64,000 nt of DNA, taken from positions 62,001 through 126,000 of the forward strand of contig NZ_LN881724.1 in NCBI RefSeq assembly GCF_001457415.1, given 5' to 3'. Under the pieces are notes generated by a model. That model saw only the letters and a program-made list of their open reading frames with translations, was not told the origin of the DNA and did no database searches. This DNA is from Gorillibacterium timonense (GTDB lineage: Bacteria > Bacillota > Bacilli > Paenibacillales > NBRC-103111). A program made the translations under genes and the position numbers. Of the stretch, positions 1 to 7,509 are shown piece by piece (position 1 is the first letter of the stretch; each line of letters begins with the position of its first letter).

Positions 1-416
1 AGACGGATGTTGTTCTTTGGAATCAGCTCGCGGATGATGTGCAGATCATTGGTGACAACGGTGAGCGGCAGATGGCCGATCGCTCGGGCGATGGCGAGCG
101 TGGTACTGCCTCCGTCCAGGGCGATGATGTCGTCCGGTTCCAGAAGTGCACAAGCACGGACGGCGATCTCCGCCTTTTCGTCGGAATGGGTGGCGAGCGG
201 CTGCGCTTGTGTCGGAAGGATACCGAGCTGATCGCTCTGGGCGAGCACGGCTCCGCCATGCACTCGGAGAATGAGCCCGCGCTCTTCGAGCTGGCTCAGA
301 TCTTCTCGGATGGTTTTGCCTGTGACTCCCAGCTTTTCACTCAGTTCGTTGACTGTAATCTCCTTCTGATTCAAAAGAACTTCCATGATCTTCTCATGTC
401 GTCGGATCGGATTCAT
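1..416 (-). CDS. DeoR-family transcriptional regulator (N-terminal part, cut by window edge)
   Basis: Reading the minus strand from an ATG at 416 gives MNPIRRHEKIMEVLLNQKE followed by a winged helix-turn-helix (residues about 5-57, with SEKLGVTGKTIREDLSQLEE as recognition region) and then the start of the DeoR sensor domain, including the sugar-phosphate-isomerase-like DGGSTTLAIA stretch. A weak AGAGGT ribosome site precedes the start. The frame stays open to base 1, so the C-terminus lies outside the window. DeoR proteins usually sense phosphorylated sugars and repress their own catabolic operon. It is co-directional with kduI just upstream, so control of uronate genes is the natural inference. 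The effector is unknown. Confidence 0.85.
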   Translation of the reverse strand, partial: MNPIRRHEKIMEVLLNQKEITVNELSEKLGVTGKTIREDLSQLEERGLILRVHGGAVLAQSDQLGILPTQAQPLATHSDEKAEIAVRACALLEPDDIIALDGGSTTLAIARAIGHLPLTVVTNDLHIIRELIPKNNIR

Positions 417-449
417 CGGGTACCTCTGCTTTCGCGGCGTAGTTTCCCT

Positions 450-1283
450 CTATTTTAGCAAGTTCATGGGAACGGGGTCCATATCGTCGTAGCGAATATT
501 GTCGCCTGCCATGCTCCAGATGAAGGTATAATGGCTCGTTCCGACCCCGCTGTGGATCGACCAGCTCGGAGAAATGACAGCTTGCTCGTTATGCATGATA
601 AGATGGCGGGTTTCCGTTGGCTCTCCCATGAGATGAACGACGAGTGCGTCTTCCGGAAGCTCAAAGTAAAAATACGCCTCCATCCGCCGGGGATGGGTGT
701 GGGAGGGCATTGTATTCCACATATTTCCGGGCTTCAATTGGGTGAGTCCCATGACGAGCTGGCAGCTCTGAACACCGTTCGCGTGGATCAACCGGTGAAT
801 GGATCGTTCATTGGAGCTTACAATCGATCCAAGTTTCGCCGATTCAGAAGTTTCCAGGGTCGCTTTCACCGTCGGGTACTCTTTGTGGGCAGGAGCAGAA
901 TTCAGATAAAATTTCGCTGGATTCGCGCTGTTCGTGCTGAGGAATTTCACTTCCTTCGTTCCTTTACCGACATACAGGCATTCCTTCAAGCCGAGGTCGT
1001 AGGAATTTCCGTCCGCGACAACCATCCCCGGCCCGCCTACGTTGATGATGCCAAGCTCGCGGCGCTCCAGGAAGGATCCGACTCCAAGCTCCTTCAGATT
1101 GGTGGTCAGAACCACTTCTCCGGCAACCGGCATAGCCCCGCCGACGATCATCCGGTCTTCGTGGGTGAGAACGAGCTTCAGCTCGTCTTTGGCGAAGATC
1201 ACCGGAACGTGAAACTCCTTATACAATCGCTCGGTATCGAACTGCTTGACCTCATTTGGATGGGAAGCAAAGCGCCTTTCCAT
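450..1283 (-). CDS. kduI: 5-dehydro-4-deoxy-D-glucuronate isomerase KduI
   Basis: 277 residues, the normal KduI length. The enzyme converts 5-keto-4-deoxyuronate, released from unsaturated uronides, into 3-deoxy-D-glycero-2,5-hexodiulosonate on the way to KDG. The cupin metal site is visible: His195 and His197 (in MPSHTHPRRMEAYFYF), Glu202 and His244 (WSIHSG), one residue off the E. coli numbering. KduD, the next enzyme of the route, is not seen in the window and may lie to the left. The gene precedes the DeoR gene on the same strand with a 33-base gap, so the two probably form an operon. The upstream region carries repeated ATGTTCAT-like words. Identification is secure. Confidence 0.96.
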   Translation of the reverse strand: MERRFASHPNEVKQFDTERLYKEFHVPVIFAKDELKLVLTHEDRMIVGGAMPVAGEVVLTTNLKELGVGSFLERRELGIINVGGPGMVVADGNSYDLGLKECLYVGKGTKEVKFLSTNSANPAKFYLNSAPAHKEYPTVKATLETSESAKLGSIVSSNERSIHRLIHANGVQSCQLVMGLTQLKPGNMWNTMPSHTHPRRMEAYFYFELPEDALVVHLMGEPTETRHLIMHNEQAVISPSWSIHSGVGTSHYTFIWSMAGDNIRYDDMDPVPMNLLK

Positions 1284-1309
1284 GATTACATTCTCCTTTG
1301 GGCTGTGGT

Positions 1310-1368
1310 ATGTTCATATACGTACATAATAAACGTTCATATAGTTCATATCAAGTTTAAATGAACAT
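1310..1368. promoter_or_regulatory. Cluster of ATGTTCAT-type words upstream of kduI (candidate operator)
   Basis: The 120-base divergent gap between kduI and the 1406 gene contains GTTCATAT three times in direct orientation (1312-1319, 1335-1342, 1344-1351). ATGTTCAT at 1310-1317 has its exact complement, ATGAACAT, at 1361-1368. Repeated and inverted half-sites in a short divergent promoter region are typical of regulator binding. The DeoR protein encoded at the left edge is the obvious candidate ligand, but that is inference. Confidence 0.45.
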
Positions 1369-1405
1369 AACAATGTTCGCAATTGATCAAAGCGGAGGGT
1401 GAATC

Positions 1406-3322
1406 ATGAACCAATTCGATCCGAAATCAACCGGAACCGCCAGCAGACAGCTTGAAATTGTCCGTAGAATAGCAGAAAAGGCGCATTCTCTTCCTCTCTT
1501 GGAGGGAGGCTTGTGGTTTCACGATGACATTCGCAACAATTTTTACTATGCCTCTTATCTATTTGCCGCTGCGGCAGATTCGTCTCTACCGGTTTCTTTT
1601 GATCGGGAAAAGGCAGCGGAACTGGCGCAGCGCGTGCTTCGGGAAATTCTGCTGCTGCAAAATACCGACGCCGACTCTCCGCTATACAGCCACTGGCCGC
1701 TCTGGCTTGAGGCCACTCCCCGCGAAGCGCCGGCTCACGTGCTGCCAGTCGAAATCATGGGCAGTCTGATGCTTTACTTCCGCCATCGGTACGGAGAAAG
1801 GCTGGACTCCGATGTGCGAGAGCGGTTCGATGCTGCACTCAGGCATGTGTACCGGGGCGGCTTCTACCGGAAGCCGCTTGCGAATTACAACCACCATGAA
1901 GCCAAGTACACGGCGGCGAAGCTCATCTTCGGGCGCTATTATCAGGATCGGGAGCTGATGAAGGATGGCCGCGAGAGCCTGAAGAGTCAGCTCCAGCATC
2001 TCCGCAGCCACGGCATGGAGGAGTACGGAGCGCTGCCCTGGTTCTGGCATTGGGTTCAAGCCTTCACCTGTGCGCTGGAGCTGACGGAGGCTTGGGAACG
2101 GGAGGCTTCCGGGAAGCAGTCGGACGAGGTGATGATAAACAAGGAATCGTGCGAGAAGAAGGCTTCATCCTCTGGGCAAATGGGGTGTGCGATTGATAAG
2201 ACCCCAACCCCCACCTCTACCGGAAACGACGGGGGCGGGACAGTTGATTCGGAGGTTCAGGAGCTGCTAGCTGACCTTAAGGAGACGCTGGACCTTCTGT
2301 GGCGAATCCGAGCGGAGGTCTATCTGCGCGGAGCCTGGGTGGGTGCCCATTCTCGTGGCTGGCCCCATGATGTGCCGCGGGACGCGAATGTGCTGCATGA
2401 CTACGTTCAGTTTGGCGACTTCCCCCTGCCGGAGGAGATGCCTCGGACCGAATATGCCGGCTTCCTGTTCTATGCGGCGCCTGTGGATGCGGTCGAGATG
2501 GCGTTGCGCCGAACCTATCCAACAGAAGTGAAGAAACGCATTGTCCCGCTGCGTGCTCAAGAAGATTGGCACTCTTATGCGTATATTACCGAAGAGTATG
2601 CGGCGGGGGGGTTATGGGAGCGGGTGGAGGAATTCGACAATGAGCAGCTCCGCTGGGCCTTCACCCTGCCGGTGCAGGAGGATGGAGGGGGGAACCGGTT
2701 GTACTTTTTCCACCCGGGCGGCGGTTATCGGGAAGGAGATCCGCGGCATCAGAGCGGGCGGATGGAGGTACTCTATCACCGCAGCGTGATTGCCGCGTTG
2801 TTTCCAAGAGCAGTGTTGGGGCAAGCGGCGGAGGGACCCGATTATGCCGTGGGCATCCTGCCCAAGGGGATATGGCTGCAGAGGCGGCAAGCTTTGTTCG
2901 GACTGTGCGGCTCCGTGTTTTTTGCGGTATACCTGTCCGGGAGCTACGACTTGACGGAGCGGAAGGAATACTTGGAAGTTAAGCTCGAAGGGCTTCCGGG
3001 CGGAGTCGTCATGGAGGCCGTTTCCACTAGAGAAGCGGCAGCGCTAGGAATGGAGAGTCTAGACGCCTTTGCCGCGAAAATGGAATTGGAAGCACCGGAA
3101 TTTGTGGCGGACGCCTGCCAGACGATCTGTTACCGCAATCTACAGAGCGAGGAAATCGTCCTCTCTGTTGGTAAAGCAGGAGACGGGGAGGACGGGAAGG
3201 ATGGGGAGGAAAACGAGAGCCGCGAATATGCGAATGTTCCTTTTAATGCCGAGAAGAATTGCCATAAATCAGGCGCTTTCTTGAATGGCGAGCGGCTCAC
3301 CTGGGAAGGGTACTCAATTTGA
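1406..3322 (+). CDS. Uncharacterised 638-aa, probably alpha-helical toroid protein in a uronate locus
   Basis: Start ATG follows an AGCGGAGGGTGA ribosome site. The protein has no signal peptide and is rich in Trp, Tyr, Arg and amphipathic helices (for example YNHHEAKYTAAKLIFGRYY and LPWFWHWVQAFTCALEL). That resembles (alpha/alpha) barrel carbohydrate-active proteins, but I see no motif that fixes a family. Residues about 235-285 form a low-complexity insert (Ser, Thr, Gly, Lys, Asp rich) that breaks the helical pattern and probably loops out. The C-terminal 200 residues look beta-rich. It is divergent from kduI and close to other uronate genes, so a role in processing oligouronides in the cytoplasm is plausible. 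No function can be assigned from sequence alone. Confidence 0.7.
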   Translation: MNQFDPKSTGTASRQLEIVRRIAEKAHSLPLLEGGLWFHDDIRNNFYYASYLFAAAADSSLPVSFDREKAAELAQRVLREILLLQNTDADSPLYSHWPLWLEATPREAPAHVLPVEIMGSLMLYFRHRYGERLDSDVRERFDAALRHVYRGGFYRKPLANYNHHEAKYTAAKLIFGRYYQDRELMKDGRESLKSQLQHLRSHGMEEYGALPWFWHWVQAFTCALELTEAWEREASGKQSDEVMINKESCEKKASSSGQMGCAIDKTPTPTSTGNDGGGTVDSEVQELLADLKETLDLLWRIRAEVYLRGAWVGAHSRGWPHDVPRDANVLHDYVQFGDFPLPEEMPRTEYAGFLFYAAPVDAVEMALRRTYPTEVKKRIVPLRAQEDWHSYAYITEEYAAGGLWERVEEFDNEQLRWAFTLPVQEDGGGNRLYFFHPGGGYREGDPRHQSGRMEVLYHRSVIAALFPRAVLGQAAEGPDYAVGILPKGIWLQRRQALFGLCGSVFFAVYLSGSYDLTERKEYLEVKLEGLPGGVVMEAVSTREAAALGMESLDAFAAKMELEAPEFVADACQTICYRNLQSEEIVLSVGKAGDGEDGKDGEENESREYANVPFNAEKNCHKSGAFLNGERLTWEGYSI

Positions 3323-3348
3323 CTTGCTGCACCGATTCCTAGACACCG

Positions 3349-3458
3349 GAGACGGTGGATTGCACTTGAAAAGTTAGGCTTGGGAGACGGAGCACGAGTG
3401 GAGGAAGACAACGGGTAGGTTTTAGAGACGGAGGACGTGTGAAGGAAGACGGCGGTAA
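3349..3458. repeat. Imperfect tandem repeat (about 41-bp unit) in a 348-bp intergenic region
   Basis: The gap 3323-3670 has no convincing gene. GAGACGG recurs at 3349, 3384 and 3425, and the two later copies sit in similar 41-base units that continue with GTGGAGGAAGAC and GTGAAGGAAGAC. The purine-rich strand reads open in one frame that runs into the LacI gene downstream. The composition is repetitive and not protein-like, so I treat it as non-coding repeat DNA. Its function is unknown. Confidence 0.5.
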
Positions 3459-3670
3459 GCTTGAGTGATGGGAAGGAGTGGAGGGGGAACGCGAAACGGT
3501 GGACGGGGTTTGATTGTAGGATCGGTCCAAGTGGAGGGGGGCGGTGTCTAAACAAGCGAAAAAGGGGCGTGCGTTCGCGGAATGGTTCATTTTCGAAATA
3601 TCCGGTATACTTTACCCTAAACAAGGACGCTGCGAAAGCGGCATCGGAAAGAAGACGCGAACCAAAGCCT

Positions 3671-4717
3671 ATGAAAAAATGGACCATCGACGACGTCGCC
3701 AAGAAGGCAGGCGTCTCCAAAAGCACCGTATCCCAATACCTCAATCAGCGCTATGAGTACATGAGCGAAGCGACCCGCAAGCGGATTGCCGAAGTGGTGG
3801 ACGAGCTGGACTACAAGCCGAACGGGATTGCTCGCAGCCTGAAGCAGAACCGCACCCACACGATCGGCATCCTGGTGGCCGATATCCGGTATACCTTGTC
3901 CATCGAATGCATCCGCGCCATTGAGAGGGAGCTGCAGCGCCGCGGAAATCAGGTGATGATCTGCAATGCCGACGAGAACCCGGACAACGAAAGTCGGTAT
4001 ATCGAGACGCTGCTGGCAAGAAAGGTGGATGGGCTGATCGTGTTCCCAACCGGCCACCGCCACGGCACCTACAAGCGGCTTCTCGAATGGAAGATTCCCT
4101 TCGTCTTTCTAGATCGCCTGGTGGAGGGTGTCTCCGCTCACAGCTTGCTGCTGGACAACGAGCTTGCCGCCAAAATTGCGGTGGACGAGCTGGTCGGCAT
4201 GGGGCATTCGCGGATCGGCATGCTGTCTCTGCCGCAAGGATCTCAGGCCATCACTCCGCGCAAGGAACGCTTGAGCGGCTTCAAGAGGGCCATGGAAGAA
4301 GCGGGGCTTCCGGTGCGAGAAGCCTATTTAGGCAGCGCTCCGAAGGAAGAAATCGGTGCTGAGCTGGAGCGAATGTTCTCCCTGCCTGAGCCGCCTACCG
4401 CGATGCTCGCCTCCAACGACCTCGTGCTGGCCGAAATCCTTAAGGCGGCGAACCGGCTGAAGCTTGCCATCCCGGAGGAGCTGTCGCTGATCGGGATCGA
4501 CGAAGCGGATTTTGCCGCGATCTACAATCCGACCATCACGACGATCCGCCAACCGGCCAACGAAATGGGAACCCAAGCCGTCAAAACCATTCTTGCCAGC
4601 ATAGAAGGAGCCGACGTCGGCGTTCCGATCACGTACCGATTTCCTCCCGAGCTCATACGGGGCAGGTCCGTGAAGGATCGGCGAATGGACGGCTCGCTTT
4701 CGATCGATCGCGATTGA
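3671..4717 (+). CDS. LacI-family transcriptional regulator
   Basis: 348 residues from the ATG at 3671. The frame is open further upstream but that extension is repetitive, whereas residue 1 here begins the canonical LacI headpiece (MKKWTIDDVAKKAGVSKSTV, helix-turn-helix and hinge to about residue 60). The periplasmic-binding-protein-like sensor domain follows, with the usual NDLVLAEILKAA and IGIDEADFA segments and a TTIRQP end. The ribosome site is weak. LacI proteins bind a sugar or sugar derivative and release operator DNA. Its neighbours are uronate genes, so a uronate or KDG-related ligand is likely but unproven. A strong terminator follows. Confidence 0.92.
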   Translation: MKKWTIDDVAKKAGVSKSTVSQYLNQRYEYMSEATRKRIAEVVDELDYKPNGIARSLKQNRTHTIGILVADIRYTLSIECIRAIERELQRRGNQVMICNADENPDNESRYIETLLARKVDGLIVFPTGHRHGTYKRLLEWKIPFVFLDRLVEGVSAHSLLLDNELAAKIAVDELVGMGHSRIGMLSLPQGSQAITPRKERLSGFKRAMEEAGLPVREAYLGSAPKEEIGAELERMFSLPEPPTAMLASNDLVLAEILKAANRLKLAIPEELSLIGIDEADFAAIYNPTITTIRQPANEMGTQAVKTILASIEGADVGVPITYRFPPELIRGRSVKDRRMDGSLSIDRD

Positions 4718-4803
4718 GCAAACCCTCCGTTCGATTGACGGAAAAGGGGCCGATTTTCTCATGCTCGACGTTTTATGAAATCTCATCATGATGATTCTTG
4801 CGT

Positions 4804-4855
4804 AAAAAAGCGACGCTTCCAATCCCCTTTAGCGGGGGATGGAAGCGTCGCTTTT
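4804..4855. terminator. Bidirectional intrinsic terminator after the LacI gene
   Basis: Nearly perfect stem AAAAGCGACGCTTCC / GGAAGCGTCGCTTTT extended inward by ATCCCC / GGGGAT around a short TTTAGC-type loop. An A-run lies on the left side and a T-run on the right, so it can stop transcription from the LacI gene on the plus strand and from ridA on the minus strand. Confidence 0.85.
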
Positions 4856-4941
4856 GTCATGAATAGAGTTCCGTGCTTTAGGAACCTCTTACAAGATTGG
4901 CGCTATTATACCGATGTCGGAGCATATTTGGTTCCTGTTCA

Positions 4942-5325
4942 TCAATCCAGGATAGCCTCTGCCTCGATTTCGACCAGCAGCAGCGGATCGATGAGCGCTT
5001 TGACCTCCACCATTGTCGCGACCGGTTGAATGTCGCGGAATACTTCTCCATGGGCTCTTCCGATTTCTTCCCACTTGCTGATGTCGGTCACGAACATTCG
5101 GGTCCGAACGACATGAGTGACGTCCGCTCCCAGCTCGTTCAGGGCCTGCCGAATCACCTGCAAAATATACTTCGTCTGCTCATAGGGATCGCCGGGGCCG
5201 ATAACCTCTCCGTCCTTCATGGCGGTCGTTCCGGCCACTTCGATCCGATTCCCCACACGAATGGCTCGACAATAGCCAACCGTGGACTCCCACGGCGAGC
5301 CGGTGAATACCTGTTTTCTGGTCAA
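4942..5325 (-). CDS. RidA/YjgF-family protein (enamine/imine deaminase-like)
   Basis: 127 residues if translation starts at the TTG at 5325, which has a good GGGGAGAG site 7 bases upstream. A GTG at 5349 would add 8 residues but lacks a ribosome site. The sequence shows the family hallmarks: SPWESTVGYCRAIRVGN at the N-terminus, VAGTTA, the VIRQALNELGA helix, VVRTRMFVTD with the conserved Arg that binds the substrate carboxylate, and VEIEAEAI at the C-terminus. RidA proteins hydrolyse reactive enamine intermediates; some members act in sugar-acid catabolism. Standing between uronate genes it may clear or process keto-acid derivatives. Substrate is not predictable. Confidence 0.9.
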   Translation of the reverse strand: MTRKQVFTGSPWESTVGYCRAIRVGNRIEVAGTTAMKDGEVIGPGDPYEQTKYILQVIRQALNELGADVTHVVRTRMFVTDISKWEEIGRAHGEVFRDIQPVATMVEVKALIDPLLLVEIEAEAILD

Positions 5326-5357
5326 GCGGCTCTCTCCCCTTCCGTGCACCGCATTTA

Positions 5358-5390
5358 CTAGTACGCTATCAGCGTACTAGACCCATTATA
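5358..5390 (-). promoter_or_regulatory. Promoter -10 element with perfect palindrome upstream of the RidA gene
   Basis: On the minus strand a consensus TATAAT (5390-5385) is followed after a few bases by CTAGTACGCT-gat-AGCGTACTAG (5380-5358), a perfect 10-bp inverted repeat with a 3-base centre. It lies at the expected transcription start, where a repressor would block initiation. No good -35 hexamer is seen, which may mean activator dependence. The palindrome could also fold as a 5' stem-loop in the transcript. Confidence 0.55.
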
Positions 5391-5461
5391 AGAGACGAGT
5401 CGCGTCGGGGAAAGACAGGCTGCAAGAAACGGGAGAAACGTCGCACCTAACGAATGGGGCC

Positions 5462-6412
5462 TCAGATTCCTTTTGCGAAAAAATGCTCCAGTTGCGGCCG
5501 GGTAGGCAGCCCGTCCATGTCTCCGGGGGACATGACAGCCAGGGCTCCCATTGCATTTCCGCGCCGGACTGCTTCCGGGATGCCAAGATTCTCAAGCATG
5601 CCGCTGATAACCCCGGTTGCGAAGGCATCGCCCGCTCCGACCGTATCCACAACGTGCTTGACCTTGAACCCGGGGACAACGCCTTCATCGGTACGCGTTT
5701 TGTAGTAGGCCCCCTCAGGGCCAAGCTTGACGACGACAAGTGAAACGCCTAACTCCAGGTAGAAATCGGCGATATTCTCCGGATTGTCGCTGCCGGTTAG
5801 AACAGCGCCTTCGCTGATGCCCGGGAAGAACCAGTCGCAGTGCGCCGCAAGTTCGTTGATGGTGCGAACCATCGTGTCCTTATCCGACCACAGCACCGGT
5901 CGGAGATTCGGGTCGAAGGAGACGGTTTTGCCCTGCTTTTTCATAAATTCCATGGCATGGAATGTGAATTCTCGAGTAGACGCGGACAAGGCCGCCGATA
6001 TGCTGGTTGCATGCAGATGGCCAGCGCTGCCGAAATAAGCCTCGTCGAAATCCGCGACGCTCAAGGCGGAGGCGGCGGAATTTTTACGGAAATATTCGAC
6101 CTTCGGGTCTCCGTTCACCACCTTCGATTTCATCAGGATGCCGGTGGGCTGCTCCTCGCTGAAGCTTACGCAGCTTGTGTCGATGGCCTCCTTGTTCTGA
6201 GCGTTCAGAATGAATGTCGCCAGATGGTCTTTGCCGAGCTTGGTCACATAGCCAGTCCGATGACCGAGACGACTAAGTCCGACGGCCACATTGCTCTCCG
6301 CTCCCGCAATCGCCCGGGTAAACGAAGTCACTTCATGCAGCTCGCCAACCTCATTCGCATAAAACATCGCCATCGGCTCTCCGAAGGTTACGGCAGCCAA
6401 CGTCTTGGACAT
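5462..6412 (-). CDS. kdgK: 2-keto-3-deoxygluconate kinase, PfkB family
   Basis: 316 residues, normal length. It phosphorylates KDG to KDPG with ATP in the cytoplasm. PfkB features are clear: the N-terminal GAESNVAVGLSRLG substrate region (residues 37-50), the FDPNLRPVLW segment (166-175) typical of KDG kinases, the NxxE-like GISEGAVLTG region, and the second signature DTVGAGDAFATG with catalytic Asp262. An AGAGGAGG ribosome site lies 8 bases before the ATG. It is divergent from kdgA, and together they convert KDG to pyruvate and glyceraldehyde-3-phosphate. A 2-dehydro-3-deoxygalactonokinase role is a less likely alternative. Confidence 0.92.
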   Translation of the reverse strand: MSKTLAAVTFGEPMAMFYANEVGELHEVTSFTRAIAGAESNVAVGLSRLGHRTGYVTKLGKDHLATFILNAQNKEAIDTSCVSFSEEQPTGILMKSKVVNGDPKVEYFRKNSAASALSVADFDEAYFGSAGHLHATSISAALSASTREFTFHAMEFMKKQGKTVSFDPNLRPVLWSDKDTMVRTINELAAHCDWFFPGISEGAVLTGSDNPENIADFYLELGVSLVVVKLGPEGAYYKTRTDEGVVPGFKVKHVVDTVGAGDAFATGVISGMLENLGIPEAVRRGNAMGALAVMSPGDMDGLPTRPQLEHFFAKGI

Positions 6413-6538
6413 GATGATTTCCTCCTCTAGGGGTAACCGGAACTAAATCGAACGTAACACATAAATCGGTTTTGTTCAATAAACATTTTGATGGATAAGG
6501 TTTTTATGAGAAAAAACAAAGAAATCAGTGAGAAGTTA

Positions 6539-6568
6539 TTGACGCCAAGCAACGTTTATGAGTACTAT
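6539..6568 (+). promoter_or_regulatory. Promoter of kdgA
   Basis: TTGACG (6539-6544), an 18-base spacer and TACTAT (6563-6568) form a plausible sigma-A promoter in the AT-rich gap between kdgK and kdgA (6413-6670). The same gap carries a TGTT-CAATA-AACA inverted repeat and GAACATAAAT. The latter resembles the ATGAACAT words upstream of kduI and would fit shared control. Confidence 0.45.
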
Positions 6569-6670
6569 TTGATCGTGAAGAACATAAATATTTACTAAAC
6601 TTTATGAATGCAATGAGGATATCATTCAGGAAGAGAAGCCATATAGATCCGTACAGGAGGAATCATCCCC

Positions 6671-7309
6671 ATGAAGAAGCTGAAAGTGTTGCAAAGCCTG
6701 ACCTCGAACGGAGTGGTCGCCGTCATACGCGCGGATCATCCGGAGGACGCTTACAAAATGTCCAAGGCCTGCATCGAAGGGGGGCTTACGACCATCGAAG
6801 TCACCTTTACGACTCCCGGTGCGGATGAAGCGATCCGCCGCCTTGTCGCTGATTATGGCGACCGTGCGCTGATCGGGGCCGGTACGGTGCTCGATCCGGT
6901 TACGGCCCGGATTGCCCTGCTTGCGGGAGCCGAATTCGTCGTCAGCCCCTCTCTCGACGAAGAGACAGCGAAGATGTGCAGCCTGTACGGAATTCCCTAC
7001 ATGCCGGGGGTACTGACTCTGGGCGAGGCCAAGGAAGCGCTCAAGCTGGGTGTGGATGTCTTGAAGCTATTCCCCGGCAGCGCGTTCGGACCGGACTTCG
7101 TGAAGGCCATCAAGGGACCGATGCCGTATCTCAACATCATGCCTACCGGTGGAGTCGATTTGGCGAACATGGAGCAATGGCTGAAGGCCGGCTGCCTGGC
7201 TGTCGGAATCGGCGGCAATCTGACTGCTCCGGCCAAGCAGGGGCGCTACGATGAGATCACCAGGCTCGCCGCCGAGTATGTGGCGAAGTTCAAGGAACTG
7301 CGCGGCTAA
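6671..7309 (+). CDS. kdgA: KDPG/KHG aldolase (2-keto-3-deoxy-6-phosphogluconate aldolase)
   Basis: 212 residues, full length. It cleaves KDPG to pyruvate and glyceraldehyde-3-phosphate by a class I mechanism. The Schiff-base lysine is Lys132 in LKLFPGS, the general acid/base Glu43 lies in TIEVTF, and GAGTV (69-73) and PTGGV (159-162) mark the phosphate-binding ends of the TIM barrel. A strong CAGGAGG ribosome site precedes the ATG. It completes the lower uronate pathway with the divergent kdgK and ends at a strong terminator. Confidence 0.95.
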   Translation: MKKLKVLQSLTSNGVVAVIRADHPEDAYKMSKACIEGGLTTIEVTFTTPGADEAIRRLVADYGDRALIGAGTVLDPVTARIALLAGAEFVVSPSLDEETAKMCSLYGIPYMPGVLTLGEAKEALKLGVDVLKLFPGSAFGPDFVKAIKGPMPYLNIMPTGGVDLANMEQWLKAGCLAVGIGGNLTAPAKQGRYDEITRLAAEYVAKFKELRG

Positions 7310-7390
7310 CGCGTAGGGGATGGCTGCAGTAAGGAAGAACGGCGTGAGTTACCCTTATGTCCTCCAGATACCAGAGCAAACGAATAACAG

Positions 7391-7433
7391 AAACGGGAGC
7401 TGTCGCAAGAAGGCGACAACTCCCGTTTTTTCG
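7391..7433 (+). terminator. Terminator after kdgA
   Basis: AACGGGAGCTGTCGC pairs with GCGACAACTCCCGTT (one G-T) around AAGAAG and is followed by TTTTTTCG. It faces the minus-strand histidine kinase gene that ends at 7510. Confidence 0.85.
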
Positions 7434-7509
7434 TTTCGGCTGTACTTGCCATCATCTTGCAGGCTTGCAGAGACTTGCAGAGACATGTAGGCGCGGACCC
7501 GAAGACCTG

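Noticed and set aside
3461..3670. N-terminal extension of the LacI gene to an upstream ATG
   Set aside because: The added 70 residues are repetitive and basic, while the LacI headpiece must be at the N-terminus; start set at 3671.
5347..5349. GTG at 5349 as start of the RidA-family gene
   Set aside because: No ribosome site precedes it and it lies next to the promoter palindrome; TTG at 5325 has GGGGAGAG at good distance and matches family length.
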